DNA of 64,000 bases from CAVSPO01 sp963730005 (GCA_963730005.1 CAVSPO010000012.1:124001-188000); one strand, 5' to 3'; positions 1 to 8,298 are shown, counted from the first letter of the stretch. Program-made: numbers and translations. Notes: generated by a model from the letters alone, not told the origin.

Positions 1-516
1 TTCTCGTAGACGGTCAGGTCGCCGCCGGCATCCTCACCCTTGCTGCGGATCAGCTCGAGCTTGAGCGGTTCGGACTCGAACAGCTTGTCAGCTTCCTGAG
101 AGGTGATGGGACGCCGGTGGAAGCGTTGCCTTTCCTTGACGATCTGGCCGATCTTCTTCTCGATCGACCTCAGGTCCTCGGGGGTCAACGGTTGCACGTC
201 GAAGTCGTAGTAGAAACCGTTCTCCACTGCCGGGCCGATGCCCACCTTCGCCTCGGGGTGCAGGCTCTGCAGCGCCTGGGCGGTGACGTGAGCCGCGGAA
301 TGGCGAATGACATCCAGACCGGCCGGCGATTCAGCCAGCACCGCCTCGACCGTGTCGCCCTCTGCAAGGGAGCTGCCCAGGTCGACGACAATCGCCGTTG
401 CGCCTCATTGCGACCACGCTGCGGTCGCTGCCGAAAAGGTCGAGACCGGTCGTCGCATCTTCGACCACCTGCTCGGTGCTGGAACCCTGGTGGACGATGG
501 TGACACTGACTGACAC
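1..516 (-). CDS. thrS: Threonine--tRNA ligase, N-terminal part, apparent frameshift, runs off the window
   Basis: ThrRS charges tRNA-Thr with threonine in the cytoplasm. Reading leftwards from a GTG at 516, with an AAAGGAA ribosome site just upstream, gives an N-terminal TGS-like segment (SVTIVHQGSSTEQ, then LFGSDRSVVAMR). The frame then fails near 392-398. The next frame resumes cleanly with IVVDLGSSLAEGDTVEAV and continues through RHSAAHVTAQAL and YYDFDV, typical of ThrRS, to the left edge. One extra G in the coding strand (GGC-G-ATT) explains the break. It is either a sequencing or assembly error or a real lesion; because thrS is normally essential, an error is more likely. The gene is divergent from hypC. 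Confidence 0.8.
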
Positions 517-720
517 GGCTTTTCCTTTCGGCGGCGTACCTGGCCGCAGATCTGTTGTGAGGCCCCGGCACAACCGGGTGGGCGTGGCGGACCCGCCCGA
601 CACATTCTGCCCGATCTCTGCGACAGCACCCAACAGGCTCTGGGTTCGGTTGGTTTTCTGGGGTGGCGGGGCCAAGATGGAGGCCAGCAGCGAAGTAGTT
701 GCCCACCACCAGGAGTCCAC

Positions 721-969
721 ATGTGTCTTGCAGTGCCCGGCAGGATCCTCAGCGTCTCGGACGGGGACCTGCCCATGGCGCAGGTCGACTTCGGTGGCAT
801 CACCAAACAGATCTGTGTGGCCTACCTGCCCGACATCGCGGTGGGTGAGTACGTGATGGTGCATGTCGGGTTCGCGATCCAGCGCATGGACGAGGAGACT
901 GCCTTGGCCACTCTTGCCGACTTCGAAGCGATGGGCCTGCTGGGCGACGAGCTCAATCCCTCCGCCTGA
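721..969 (+). CDS. hypC: Hydrogenase maturation chaperone HypC
   Basis: HypC/HupF-family chaperone of 82 residues, the usual size. In known systems HypC works with HypD to carry Fe(CN)2CO and deliver it to the hydrogenase large subunit. It starts with the diagnostic MCLAVPG, whose Cys2 is the essential residue. An AGGAG ribosome site lies about 6 bases before the ATG. It is the first gene of the cluster, 184 bases before echA and on the same strand, so it very probably matures the EchE subunit encoded downstream. HypB, D, E and F are not in the window. Confidence 0.93.
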   Translation: MCLAVPGRILSVSDGDLPMAQVDFGGITKQICVAYLPDIAVGEYVMVHVGFAIQRMDEETALATLADFEAMGLLGDELNPSA

Positions 970-1153
970 GCCACTCGGGCGTGTGCACACGCACCAGGGA
1001 CGCTCTGAGGAGAATCGCCGACCTGAGCCAGCATGAATCGGGTGCCGCACTGTAGCGGCGCCGTCATCGGTTCGGTGGTTGCCAGCCCACGCAGGAGGTG
1101 CGACTATTGCAGCAGACTGGTCAACGACGACCCGATGAAAGTTGAGGCTTGCC

Positions 1154-3055
1154 TTGAGCACTGTGCTGGTTCTCGCTGGGTTCCCCCTGTTAGCGGCCGT
1201 GCTGCTGTTGGTCCTGAAGGCCGACGCCGCCCGTGACGCTGTGGTCAGGGTATCCGCCCTTGTCATTGCCGCGCTGTCAATCTATCTGTCGATCAGGTAC
1301 TTCGAGCCGGCCACCACCTTCTTCCAGCTGGACATCGGCCTGATCAACACGGTCATGCTGGTCATCGAGGTTGCTCTGGCACTCGTCATCATCGTGTTGA
1401 GCGTCAAGTTCAAGAAGTACTGGGCCACACTGCTGGCCGCCATCCAGACTCCGCTGCTCGTCTGGTTCGAGCTCACCCGCGGCCACAACATCCAGGTCGC
1501 CAACAGCCTGTACATCGACAAGCTGTCGATCATCATGGTGTTGATCATCGGCATCATCGGCAGCTTGATCTGTGTCTATTCGCTGCCCTACATGAAGGAA
1601 TTCCAGCAACACCAGGAAGACGGTCGCGACCGGCGGCCGTGGTTCTTCTTCCTGCTGTTCCTGTTCCTGGCGGCGATGTTCGGGCTGGTGCTGTCCAACA
1701 ACCTGCTGTGGCTGTACTTCTTCTGGGAGATCACGACGCTGTGCTCCTTCTTCCTGATCGGCTACACGGGCACCAAGGAAGCAACCGACAACGCATTCCG
1801 CGCTCTGATCATGAACCTGCTCGGCGGCCTGGCCTTCGTGCTCGGCATCATTGCCCTGGGCACTCAGTACGGCACCCTGGAACTCGACCAGATGATCAGC
1901 CAGGGAGTCGCCGGCGCCAACATGGTCATCCCCGCCACTCTGCTCACTTTCGCGGGCATCACCAAGGCCGCGCAGATGCCGTTCCAGAGCTGGCTGCTCG
2001 GGGCCATGGTCGCGCCCACCCCGACGTCAGCCCTGTTGCACTCGTCCACCATGGTCAAGGCGGGTGTCTTCCTGATCCTGAAGCTGTCTCCGCTGATGGG
2101 TTGGAACGTGCAAGGCCTGCTCGCCATGATGGTTGGTGGCACCACATTCCTGGTCGCCTCCGCCGCCGCGTTCTCGCAGAGCAACGCCAAGCGCGTGCTG
2201 GCCTACTCCACGGTCGCCAACCTCGGCCTGATCGTGGCTTGTGGTGGCGTCGGCACAGCTGAGGCCGTCTGGGCCGGCATCATGCTGGTCATCTTCCACG
2301 CCGTCACCAAGTCGCTGCTCTTCCTCTGTGTCGGCACCGCCGAGCATCAGATCGGCAGCCGCAACATCGAGGACATGGACGGCCTGTTCAACAGGTACCC
2401 GCGCCTGGCGAAGTACATGATCATCGGCATTGCGGGCATGTTCCTGGCGCCCTTCGGCATGCTGATCTCGAAGTGGGCCGCCATGAAGGCCTTCGTCGAT
2501 TCCGGCAACCCGGTGCTGGTCATGACGATCGTGTTCGGCAGCGCGGTGACGTTGTTCTACTGGACCAAGTGGCTGGGCAAACTGGTCGCCATCGTGGCCA
2601 GCGAGAGAGACTCCGACGAGAAGGTCCCCGGCGAGGAATGGTTCGTCCTGGGTGCCCTGACCGTGCTGACCGTGCTCATCTGCTTCCTCTTCCCGCTCGG
2701 CTCCACGATGGTGGTCGTCCCCTATCTGGAGTCGACATTCGTCACCGTCTCCGCTCTGGCACTGTCGGCCAACAACATGCTCATCATGGTTGGGATGCTG
2801 GCTTTGGTCGTGCTGTTGCCGTTGCTGTTCAGCAGCCGGTCCAACAAGCGCATCGTGCCGATCTACCTGAGCGGCGAGAACACCGGCGACGATCTGACCT
2901 ATCACGGCTCCATGCAGAAGGAAGTCACTGTGTCGCTGCGCAACTGGTATCTGGAGGACTACTTCGGTGAATCGAAGGTCAACAAGATTGGCGGGGTTGC
3001 CACTGTGCTGTTCATTGTGGTCGCGTTCGCTGTGGTGCTGGGGAGCGTGATCTGA
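1154..3055 (+). CDS. echA: Ech-type hydrogenase, NuoL/Mrp-like ion-translocating subunit EchA
   Basis: Large polytopic membrane protein of about 633 residues, the length of EchA/HyfB proteins. It belongs to the NuoL/M/N-MrpA antiporter family and would form the ion-pumping arm of the hydrogenase. Many hydrophobic helices are visible, with the family core around TPTSALLHSSTMVKAG and a lysine/histidine-bearing VIFHAVTKSLLFL stretch. I prefer the TTG at 1154, which has GAGG 6 bases upstream; TTG at 1142 is the alternative. The stop lies one base before the echB start, so the two are translationally coupled. It is the first structural gene of an A-B-C-D-E-F order identical to archaeal and clostridial Ech. 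Confidence 0.9.
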   Translation: MSTVLVLAGFPLLAAVLLLVLKADAARDAVVRVSALVIAALSIYLSIRYFEPATTFFQLDIGLINTVMLVIEVALALVIIVLSVKFKKYWATLLAAIQTPLLVWFELTRGHNIQVANSLYIDKLSIIMVLIIGIIGSLICVYSLPYMKEFQQHQEDGRDRRPWFFFLLFLFLAAMFGLVLSNNLLWLYFFWEITTLCSFFLIGYTGTKEATDNAFRALIMNLLGGLAFVLGIIALGTQYGTLELDQMISQGVAGANMVIPATLLTFAGITKAAQMPFQSWLLGAMVAPTPTSALLHSSTMVKAGVFLILKLSPLMGWNVQGLLAMMVGGTTFLVASAAAFSQSNAKRVLAYSTVANLGLIVACGGVGTAEAVWAGIMLVIFHAVTKSLLFLCVGTAEHQIGSRNIEDMDGLFNRYPRLAKYMIIGIAGMFLAPFGMLISKWAAMKAFVDSGNPVLVMTIVFGSAVTLFYWTKWLGKLVAIVASERDSDEKVPGEEWFVLGALTVLTVLICFLFPLGSTMVVVPYLESTFVTVSALALSANNMLIMVGMLALVVLLPLLFSSRSNKRIVPIYLSGENTGDDLTYHGSMQKEVTVSLRNWYLEDYFGESKVNKIGGVATVLFIVVAFAVVLGSVI

Positions 3056-3056
3056 G

Positions 3057-3938
3057 ATGAATGTGAATGTCGCGGCTGTCGTTTCCGTTGTCGCCTATCT
3101 GCTCCTGGCCCCGCTGTTCGGCGGCCTGCTCGCCGGAGCAGACCGCAGGATCACCGCACGCATGCAGGGCCGCGTCGGCCCGCCACTGCTGCAGCCCTTC
3201 TACGACGTGCTCAAGCTTCGCGAGAAGGAGGACATCACCGTCAACCGGGTGCAGGACGCCTACGTCGCCTGCTGTCTGGTGTTCATGGTCATCACCGGTG
3301 CGCTGTTCTTTGCCGGCGGCGACCTGCTCATGGTGATCTTCGCCTTGACGCTGGCGAGCATCTTCCTGGTGCTCGCGGCGTACTCTTCCAACTCGCCCTA
3401 CGCCCAGGTGGGCGCGTCACGCGAGTTGCTGCAGATGATGGCCTACGAGCCCATGGTGCTGCTCACGGCTGTCGGCTTCTACATGGCAGCAGGCAGCTTC
3501 TCGGTGCGAGACATCCTTGGCGGCAGCTTCATGCCGATCATCGCCCTGCCGGGCTTCTTCATCGGGTTCGTGTACGTCCTGACCATCAAACTGCGCAAGT
3601 CGCCGTTCGACCTGAGCACCTCGCACCACGGCCACCAGGAGCTCGTCAAGGGCCTCACCACCGAACTCTCAGGCAAGACCATGGCGTTGGTTGAGATCAG
3701 TCACTGGTACGAGAACGTCTTCCTGCTCGGCTTCATCTTCCTGTTCTTCGCCTACAGCCCGGCCTGGAGCATCGTCCTCGGCATTGCCATGGTGCTGCTG
3801 ATCTACCTGTTCGAGATCCTGATCGACAACAGCTTTGCTCGAATGAAGTGGCAATTCACCCTCAAGTCGTCGTGGCTGGTGGCGGCGTCGTTCGGGTTCG
3901 TCAACCTGCTGGTGCTCTACTTCGTTCGGCTGTTCTGA
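3057..3938 (+). CDS. echB: Ech-type hydrogenase, NuoH-like membrane subunit EchB
   Basis: NuoH/HyfC-family membrane anchor, 293 residues with about eight transmembrane helices. It connects the soluble hydrogenase module to the pump module. The signature near residues 34-50 (RMQGRVGPPLLQPFYDVLK) is the conserved GPxxxQP(F/L)xDxxK loop of NuoH-like proteins, and a charged PFDLSTSHHGHQELVKG segment follows later. The ATG lies 2 bases after the echA stop. The order and spacing mark it as part of one transcript with echA and echC. Confidence 0.92.
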   Translation: MNVNVAAVVSVVAYLLLAPLFGGLLAGADRRITARMQGRVGPPLLQPFYDVLKLREKEDITVNRVQDAYVACCLVFMVITGALFFAGGDLLMVIFALTLASIFLVLAAYSSNSPYAQVGASRELLQMMAYEPMVLLTAVGFYMAAGSFSVRDILGGSFMPIIALPGFFIGFVYVLTIKLRKSPFDLSTSHHGHQELVKGLTTELSGKTMALVEISHWYENVFLLGFIFLFFAYSPAWSIVLGIAMVLLIYLFEILIDNSFARMKWQFTLKSSWLVAASFGFVNLLVLYFVRLF

Positions 3939-3950
3939 GGAGCGTGACAG

Positions 3951-4421
3951 ATGTCCTTTGTGACCAAATCCCCATGGCTGATCCACTACGACGGTTCCAG
4001 CTGCAACGGCTGCGACATCGAGGTGCTCGCCTGCCTGACCCCGGTCTATGACGTCGAACGCTTCGGCATCATCAACACCGGCAATCCCAAGCACGCCGAC
4101 ATCTTCCTGCTCACCGGCGGCATCAACGAGCAGAACAAGGGTGTTGTGCGGCAGATCTATGATCAGATGCCAGAGCCCAAGGTGGTCATCGCGATCGGCA
4201 TCTGCGCGACGTCCGGCGGCATCTTCCGGGAGTGCTACAACATCCTCGGCGGCGCTGACGTCGTGGTTCCTGTTGACATTTACGTGCCGAGTTGCGCAGC
4301 CAGGCCGGAGGCCATCATTGACGGCGTTGTCGCTGGTTTGGGTGTGCTCGCGGAGAAGCGTGCTGCCATGTTGAAGGGCCCCGCGGCAGCTGTGCCGGCG
4401 GTTCAGGGAAGGGAGGCGTGA
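3951..4421 (+). CDS. echC: Ech-type hydrogenase small subunit EchC (proximal 4Fe-4S)
   Basis: NuoB-like hydrogenase small subunit of 156 residues. It would hold the [4Fe-4S] cluster next to the NiFe site and pass electrons from the ferredoxin subunit EchF to EchE. Four ligand cysteines are visible: C18 and C21 (SSCNGCDIE), C85 (GICATSGG) and C115 (YVPSCAARPEA). The last replaces the more usual PGCPPRP motif but keeps the Cys. The tail is Ala/Pro-rich. GAGGAGCG upstream is a good ribosome site. The gene is a few bases from both neighbours. Confidence 0.93.
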   Translation: MSFVTKSPWLIHYDGSSCNGCDIEVLACLTPVYDVERFGIINTGNPKHADIFLLTGGINEQNKGVVRQIYDQMPEPKVVIAIGICATSGGIFRECYNILGGADVVVPVDIYVPSCAARPEAIIDGVVAGLGVLAEKRAAMLKGPAAAVPAVQGREA

Positions 4422-4422
4422 C

Positions 4423-4812
4423 GTGAAGAAGTACTTGACTCAGGATTTCGTTGAGGTCGAGCCGGTGCGGCTGGTCGAGACGGTCGCGGATCTGAAAGCC
4501 TCGGGCTACCGGCTGGGCCAGCTCTGTGCCTCATTGGTGGGCGACGGCATCGAGCTTCTCTACTCCTTCGACAAGGACTACGTCCTCAAGAACCTCAAGG
4601 TGCAGCTGGCCCAAGGTGAAGAGGTCCAGAGCATTTCCGGTGTCTACTGGCCGGCCTTTGTTTACGAGAATGAGGTGCATGACCTGTTCGGAGTGAAGTT
4701 CAAGCACTTGGCGCTGGATTACGAGGGCGGTTTCTACAAGCTCGCGCTGCCCACCCCCTGGAACCCTGCGGCTGCGGAACGAGAAGCAGCCAAGAACGAG
4801 GACGGAAGATAA
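4423..4812 (+). CDS. echD: Ech-type hydrogenase subunit EchD (NuoC-like)
   Basis: NuoC-like 129-residue subunit, the match of EchD and of the N-terminal half of HycE/HyfG. It is structural, has no cofactor, and clamps the large and small subunits together. The visible signature is the WPAFVYENEVHDLFGVKF segment, the conserved (S/P)A..ERE(I/V)xDLFG region of the family. It starts at a GTG 2 bases after the echC stop, with GGGAGG upstream, and ends 2 bases before echE. Confidence 0.9.
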   Translation: MKKYLTQDFVEVEPVRLVETVADLKASGYRLGQLCASLVGDGIELLYSFDKDYVLKNLKVQLAQGEEVQSISGVYWPAFVYENEVHDLFGVKFKHLALDYEGGFYKLALPTPWNPAAAEREAAKNEDGR

Positions 4813-4814
4813 GC

Positions 4815-5894
4815 ATGGGAACCCGAACAATCATTCCTTTCGGCCCGCAGCACCCCGTTCTGCCCGAGCCCATTCACCTCGATCTGGTGGTCGAGGACGA
4901 AACGGTCGTCGAGGCCATCCCCTCGATCGGTTTCATCCATCGCGGGCTCGAGAAGCTCGTCGAGAAGCGCGAGTACCCCGAGATGGTGTACGTCATCGAG
5001 CGGGTCTGCGGCATCTGCGCCTTCGGCCACGGTTGGGGCTATGTTCACACCGTCGAGGGCCTGATGAATGTCGAGGTGCCGCCTCGCGCGCAGTACCTAC
5101 GCACCATCTGGCACGAGATGTCGCGGATCCACAGCCACCTGCTGTGGCTGGGCCTGATGGCCGACGGTCTGGGCTTCGAGAGCGCCTTCATGCACTTCTG
5201 GCGAATCCGTGAGCAGCTGCTCGATGTGTTCGAGAAGACCACCGGCGGCCGGGTCATCTTCTCGGTCTGCAAGGTCGGTGGCATACGCCACGACCTTGAC
5301 GACCAGATGATCGCCGAGTCGATTGCTGCCCTGACCAACATTCGCAGCGAATTGACCGTGCTACGTGACACCTTCCTCTACGACAGTTCCGTACATGACC
5401 GGCTGTCCGGGGTCGGTGTGCTGTCAAAGCAGGACGCGCTCGATCTGGGCGCTGCCGGGCCCACGGCCCGCGGCTCCGGAGTCTCGTTCGACGCCCGCAT
5501 GGATGGCCATGGCATCTACGATCAGCTCGGTTTCGAGCCCATCGTGGAGACTGCTGGAGACTGCTGGGCGCGCACTCAGGTGCGGATGCGGGAGGTGTAC
5601 CAGTCCATCGACATGAGCATCAAGGGGCTCAAAACGCTGCCGGACGGCCCCATTGAGGTCCCCGTCAAGGGCCGGCCCAAGGGCGAGTTCATCGCTCGTA
5701 TCGAGCAGCCGCGTGGTGATGCCATCTACTTCGCCAGGGGCAACGACACGCGTTATCTGGAGCGTTTCCGGGTCCGGACGCCCACAATGATGAACGTCCC
5801 CGCACTGGTCAAGATGCTTCAAGGCTGCGATCTCGCGGACGTCCCCACGATCGTGCTGACGATTGACCCCTGCATCAGCTGCACGGAGAGGTAG
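4815..5894 (+). CDS. echE: Ech-type [NiFe]-hydrogenase large subunit EchE
   Basis: Group 4 NiFe-hydrogenase catalytic subunit (359 residues) that reduces protons to H2 or oxidises H2. Both cysteine pairs that bind the NiFe centre are intact: C65/C68 in RVCGICAFGH and C353/C356 in DPCISCTER. That separates it from NuoD-like proteins, which have lost them. The protein stops three residues after C356, so there is no C-terminal extension for a maturation protease to remove. The HypC and HypA genes flank the operon and fit nickel-site assembly. Membership of the Ech subgroup follows from gene order and subunit number; a tree would settle the subgroup. Confidence 0.94.
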   Translation: MGTRTIIPFGPQHPVLPEPIHLDLVVEDETVVEAIPSIGFIHRGLEKLVEKREYPEMVYVIERVCGICAFGHGWGYVHTVEGLMNVEVPPRAQYLRTIWHEMSRIHSHLLWLGLMADGLGFESAFMHFWRIREQLLDVFEKTTGGRVIFSVCKVGGIRHDLDDQMIAESIAALTNIRSELTVLRDTFLYDSSVHDRLSGVGVLSKQDALDLGAAGPTARGSGVSFDARMDGHGIYDQLGFEPIVETAGDCWARTQVRMREVYQSIDMSIKGLKTLPDGPIEVPVKGRPKGEFIARIEQPRGDAIYFARGNDTRYLERFRVRTPTMMNVPALVKMLQGCDLADVPTIVLTIDPCISCTER

Positions 5895-5902
5895 GCGACA
5901 AG

Positions 5903-6380
5903 ATGCCATTTTTCAAGATCAGCAAGTTGGTCGGAGGCAGCCTCTTCAAGAAGCCGGCCACCAACATGTACCCGGTGAAGTCGTGGGTCCCCTACGAACG
6001 CACTCGTGGTCACATCGAGATCGACATCGACGCGTGCATCTTCTGTGGAATCTGCGCCAAGAAGTGCCCGACGGTGGCCATCGAGGTGGAAGCCGAGGCC
6101 GGCACGTGGGCCATCGACCCGATGCGTTGCATCCAGTGCAACTGCTGCGTTGAGGTGTGCCCCAAGGACTGCCTGTTCGACGATCCGCACTACCCGGCGC
6201 CGAGCGCCAACAAGGTCATCGACAAGCACGTCGGTACGCCACCGGTGAAGAAGCCGAAGGCCAAACCCAAGGTCAGCGCTGAGGCAGCCGGCGGCCTCCG
6301 CTGCCCCAGCTGCCACCACCACCGCTGTGGCGGAGGCCCCAGCGGTGCCCGACGCCTCGGCGCCCGCCGCCGAGGCGTAG
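5903..6380 (+). CDS. echF: Ech-type hydrogenase ferredoxin-like subunit EchF, apparent frameshift in the tail
   Basis: Polyferredoxin-type NuoI-like subunit with two [4Fe-4S] motifs, C45/C48/C51/C55 and C76/C79/C82/C86. It would accept electrons from reduced ferredoxin. The conserved domain is intact. After KPKAKPKVSAEA the original frame continues as an unlikely Arg/Cys/His-rich tail overlapping hypA by over 120 bases. The next frame gives an ordinary Ala/Pro-rich tail (PAASAAPAATTTAVAEAPA) ending at the TAG of 6378-6380, 18 bases before hypA. I therefore infer one extra base near 6284-6288. The tail is poorly conserved in the family, so the catalytic role should not suffer either way. Confidence 0.85.
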
Positions 6381-6398
6381 GGACGCCCGTCAGACGCC

Positions 6399-6743
6399 GT
6401 GCACGAGTATCCATTCACGCAGCAACTACTGGAGACTGTCCAGAGCCAGGCCCGAGAGTCGCAGGCGACCAGCGTCACCACGGTGACCTTGGTCGTCGGC
6501 GACCATTCGGGTGTTGTGGGTGACAGCGTTCAGCTGTTCTGGGAAATCCTTCGTGAAGGAACCATCTGCGAGAACGCAGAGCTGAGGGTGGTCACGGTGC
6601 GCTCGCCGTGGCTGTGCACCGGGTGCGGGCTGGAGTTCGAGCGCGAGCTGTTCTCGTTCAGCTGTCCTGAATGCGGCGCGGATGCTCTGCCCACCAAGGG
6701 CGGCAGGGAGTGCTATCTGGAGTCCATGGACGTCGAACCCTGA
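6399..6743 (+). CDS. hypA: Hydrogenase nickel-insertion protein HypA
   Basis: HypA/HybF-family metallochaperone of 114 residues that delivers nickel to the hydrogenase large subunit, normally with HypB. It begins at GTG with the mature sequence MHEYPFTQQLL, where His2 is the nickel ligand. Two CxxC zinc-binding motifs (LCTGCG and SCPECG) lie in the middle. It is the last gene of the hydrogenase operon and faces larA convergently. No hypB follows it, so the GTPase partner must be encoded elsewhere if it is present. Confidence 0.93.
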   Translation: MHEYPFTQQLLETVQSQARESQATSVTTVTLVVGDHSGVVGDSVQLFWEILREGTICENAELRVVTVRSPWLCTGCGLEFERELFSFSCPECGADALPTKGGRECYLESMDVEP

Positions 6744-6771
6744 CGTGCTCAGGCGCAGAGCGTCGGAGCCA

Positions 6772-8040
6772 TCAAATCGTGGGTGACGCGGCCTTGGCGA
6801 TCGGCAAGGTGGACCCGCCGTGGGGCATCACAATGACCGTGGCCTGTTCACCCAGTGCACGCAGAGCTGCAGTCAGTGCGCTCTGCACGTCTTCGTAGGG
6901 CTCCAGGAAGATCGTGCGCACGAAGTCCGGATTCATTTCGGACACCAGGAAGACACGGGCTTTCTGCAGCACCATGCCGATGGCGGCGGCCTTGTGCCCA
7001 CCGAGTTCGAAGCGCTCCCCTATCCTGGTCACCATCTCATCGGGTGAGGCGGCTTCACCCAGCCAGCGCTCGAAGACCGGTTCCCCCAAGCCTTCCTGAC
7101 AGGCACCCACCAGGATGATGATCCCACCATCCCTGACCGCGTTCTTGGCGTTGTCGAGGGCCTTCTGGGTTTGATAGAGATTGAGATCCTTGGGCGCGCC
7201 GCCCTGTGAGGCGATGACGATGTCAGCCCGCTTCTCGATGGGCTTCAGGTAGACCCGGTCAAGGACGTCGCACCCGACACGATGCGCCTTCACGAAGTCA
7301 CCGCAGACGGCATGAATGACCTGCTTGCGCTCATCGAGCACCACGTTGACGATGCAGTCGATGGGGCAGAACCTGCTGATGGCTTCCTCGAGGTCATCAC
7401 GGACTGGATTGCGATCGACATTGCCGGCATGCGCCGCTGCCTGAACCATGAAGCGGTGATTCGCCTGGATGGCCTCGTGACTTGAGCAGCCCGGCATGAT
7501 GGCCTTGGCGCCCCCGCTGTAGCCCGCGAAGTAGTGGTACTCGATATTGCCCAGGCAGATGCGGCGATCCGCTTCTGCGACAATGCGGGACACGTCCACA
7601 GGCGTGCCCTGAGTGGTGATCCCCAGCCGCACCACGTCAGTCTGATCAGAATCGACGCACCGGTAGCGTTCGAAGATTTCCTTGCCGACCAGTGCCTCCT
7701 GCTCGGCAGGCGTGTGGCTGCGGTGGCTGCCCAGGGCGAACACGATGGTGATCTGTTCATCCCGGACCCCGTTTGCGGCCAAACGCTCCAGGACCAGCGG
7801 CACGACCGTGCTTGTTGGAAAGGGACGGGTGATGTCACTGGTGACGATCACGACCGATTCGTCCGGGCCGACCAGCGCGTCGAAATCGTCGATCCCGATG
7901 GGGGCGTCGAGGGCAGCCCGCACAGCGTCCAGACCGGTGAGTTCAGTCTCGACGACATTCTGGTTGAGAATGTCCAGCAACTGGCTGTCGACGACCACGA
8001 ACTCCTGTTCGCGTGTCCCCAGCTTCACGCTCAGTCTCAT
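6772..8040 (-). CDS. larA: LarA-family nickel-pincer-dependent racemase/epimerase
   Basis: Member of the LarA (DUF2088) family of 422 residues. Characterised members racemise lactate or epimerise other 2-hydroxy acids using a nickel-pincer nucleotide. Conserved elements are SDITRP (68-73), GSHRSHTPAE with H106 and H109, YHYFAGYSGGAKAIMPG with H169 and K179, and NHRFM with H195. These correspond to the cofactor-binding His/Lys/His set of lactate racemase. The exact substrate cannot be read from sequence. The cofactor synthesis genes larB, larC and larE are not in the window. It faces the hydrogenase operon tail to tail, placing two nickel systems side by side. Confidence 0.87.
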   Translation of the reverse strand: MRLSVKLGTREQEFVVVDSQLLDILNQNVVETELTGLDAVRAALDAPIGIDDFDALVGPDESVVIVTSDITRPFPTSTVVPLVLERLAANGVRDEQITIVFALGSHRSHTPAEQEALVGKEIFERYRCVDSDQTDVVRLGITTQGTPVDVSRIVAEADRRICLGNIEYHYFAGYSGGAKAIMPGCSSHEAIQANHRFMVQAAAHAGNVDRNPVRDDLEEAISRFCPIDCIVNVVLDERKQVIHAVCGDFVKAHRVGCDVLDRVYLKPIEKRADIVIASQGGAPKDLNLYQTQKALDNAKNAVRDGGIIILVGACQEGLGEPVFERWLGEAASPDEMVTRIGERFELGGHKAAAIGMVLQKARVFLVSEMNPDFVRTIFLEPYEDVQSALTAALRALGEQATVIVMPHGGSTLPIAKAASPTI

Positions 8041-8120
8041 CGGCGGCCATCCATTTCACGCTCGAGAAATTACCGCCAGCTCAGCACGGGACTCTTGACT
8101 CACCGAGCGGCCCGGACGAA

Positions 8121-8144
8121 ACTCACCCCTGGCCAGGGGTGAGT
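8121..8144. terminator. Hairpin terminator downstream of the tRNA operon
   Basis: Perfect inverted repeat ACTCACCCCTGG / CCAGGGGTGAGT with almost no loop. It lies 8 bases past the tRNA-Val CCA on the minus strand and is followed there by TTTCGTCC. It would end the Gly-Cys-Val tRNA transcript. On the plus strand it is followed by TCTTGTTT, so it could work in both directions and insulate larA from the tRNA operon. Confidence 0.7.
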
Positions 8145-8151
8145 TCTTGTT

Positions 8152-8226
8152 TGGTGGGCGACACTGGGATCGAACCAGTGACCTCTTCCGTGTCAGGGAA
8201 GCGCGCTACCGCTGCGCCAGCCGCCC
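8152..8226 (-). tRNA. tRNA-Val (GAC)
   Basis: Full cloverleaf on the minus strand: acceptor GGGCGGC pairs with GTCGCCC through one G-U. The anticodon stem CTTCC/GGAAG encloses loop CTGACAC with anticodon GAC. The T-arm contains GGTTCGATCC. The CCA end is encoded in the DNA (8152-8154). It is the last gene of a three-tRNA operon. Confidence 0.95.
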
Positions 8227-8227
8227 G

Positions 8228-8298
8228 AGGTGGAGACGGGATTTGAACCCGTGTACACGGATTTGCAGTCCGTTGCCTCGCCTCTCGGCCACTCCACC
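8228..8298 (-). tRNA. tRNA-Cys (GCA)
   Basis: 71-nt cloverleaf: acceptor GGTGGAG/CTCCACC, anticodon loop CTGCAAA with anticodon GCA, T-arm GGTTCAAATCC, discriminator U as expected for tRNA-Cys. No CCA is encoded. Only one base separates it from tRNA-Val, so they share a transcript. Confidence 0.95.

Noticed and set aside
331..1266. 311-residue open frame on the minus strand across hypC
   Set aside because: Its C-terminal part is the first frame of thrS; upstream of the GTG at 516 it is antisense to hypC and has no family features.
2027..2905. Long minus-strand frame inside echA
   Set aside because: Shadow of a high-GC gene, rich in Gln/His/Asp with no motif; echA on the plus strand is clearly coding.
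5903..6523. 206-residue reading of echF in a single frame
   Set aside because: Its tail overlaps hypA by over 120 bases and has non-actinobacterial-like composition; a frameshift explains the data better.
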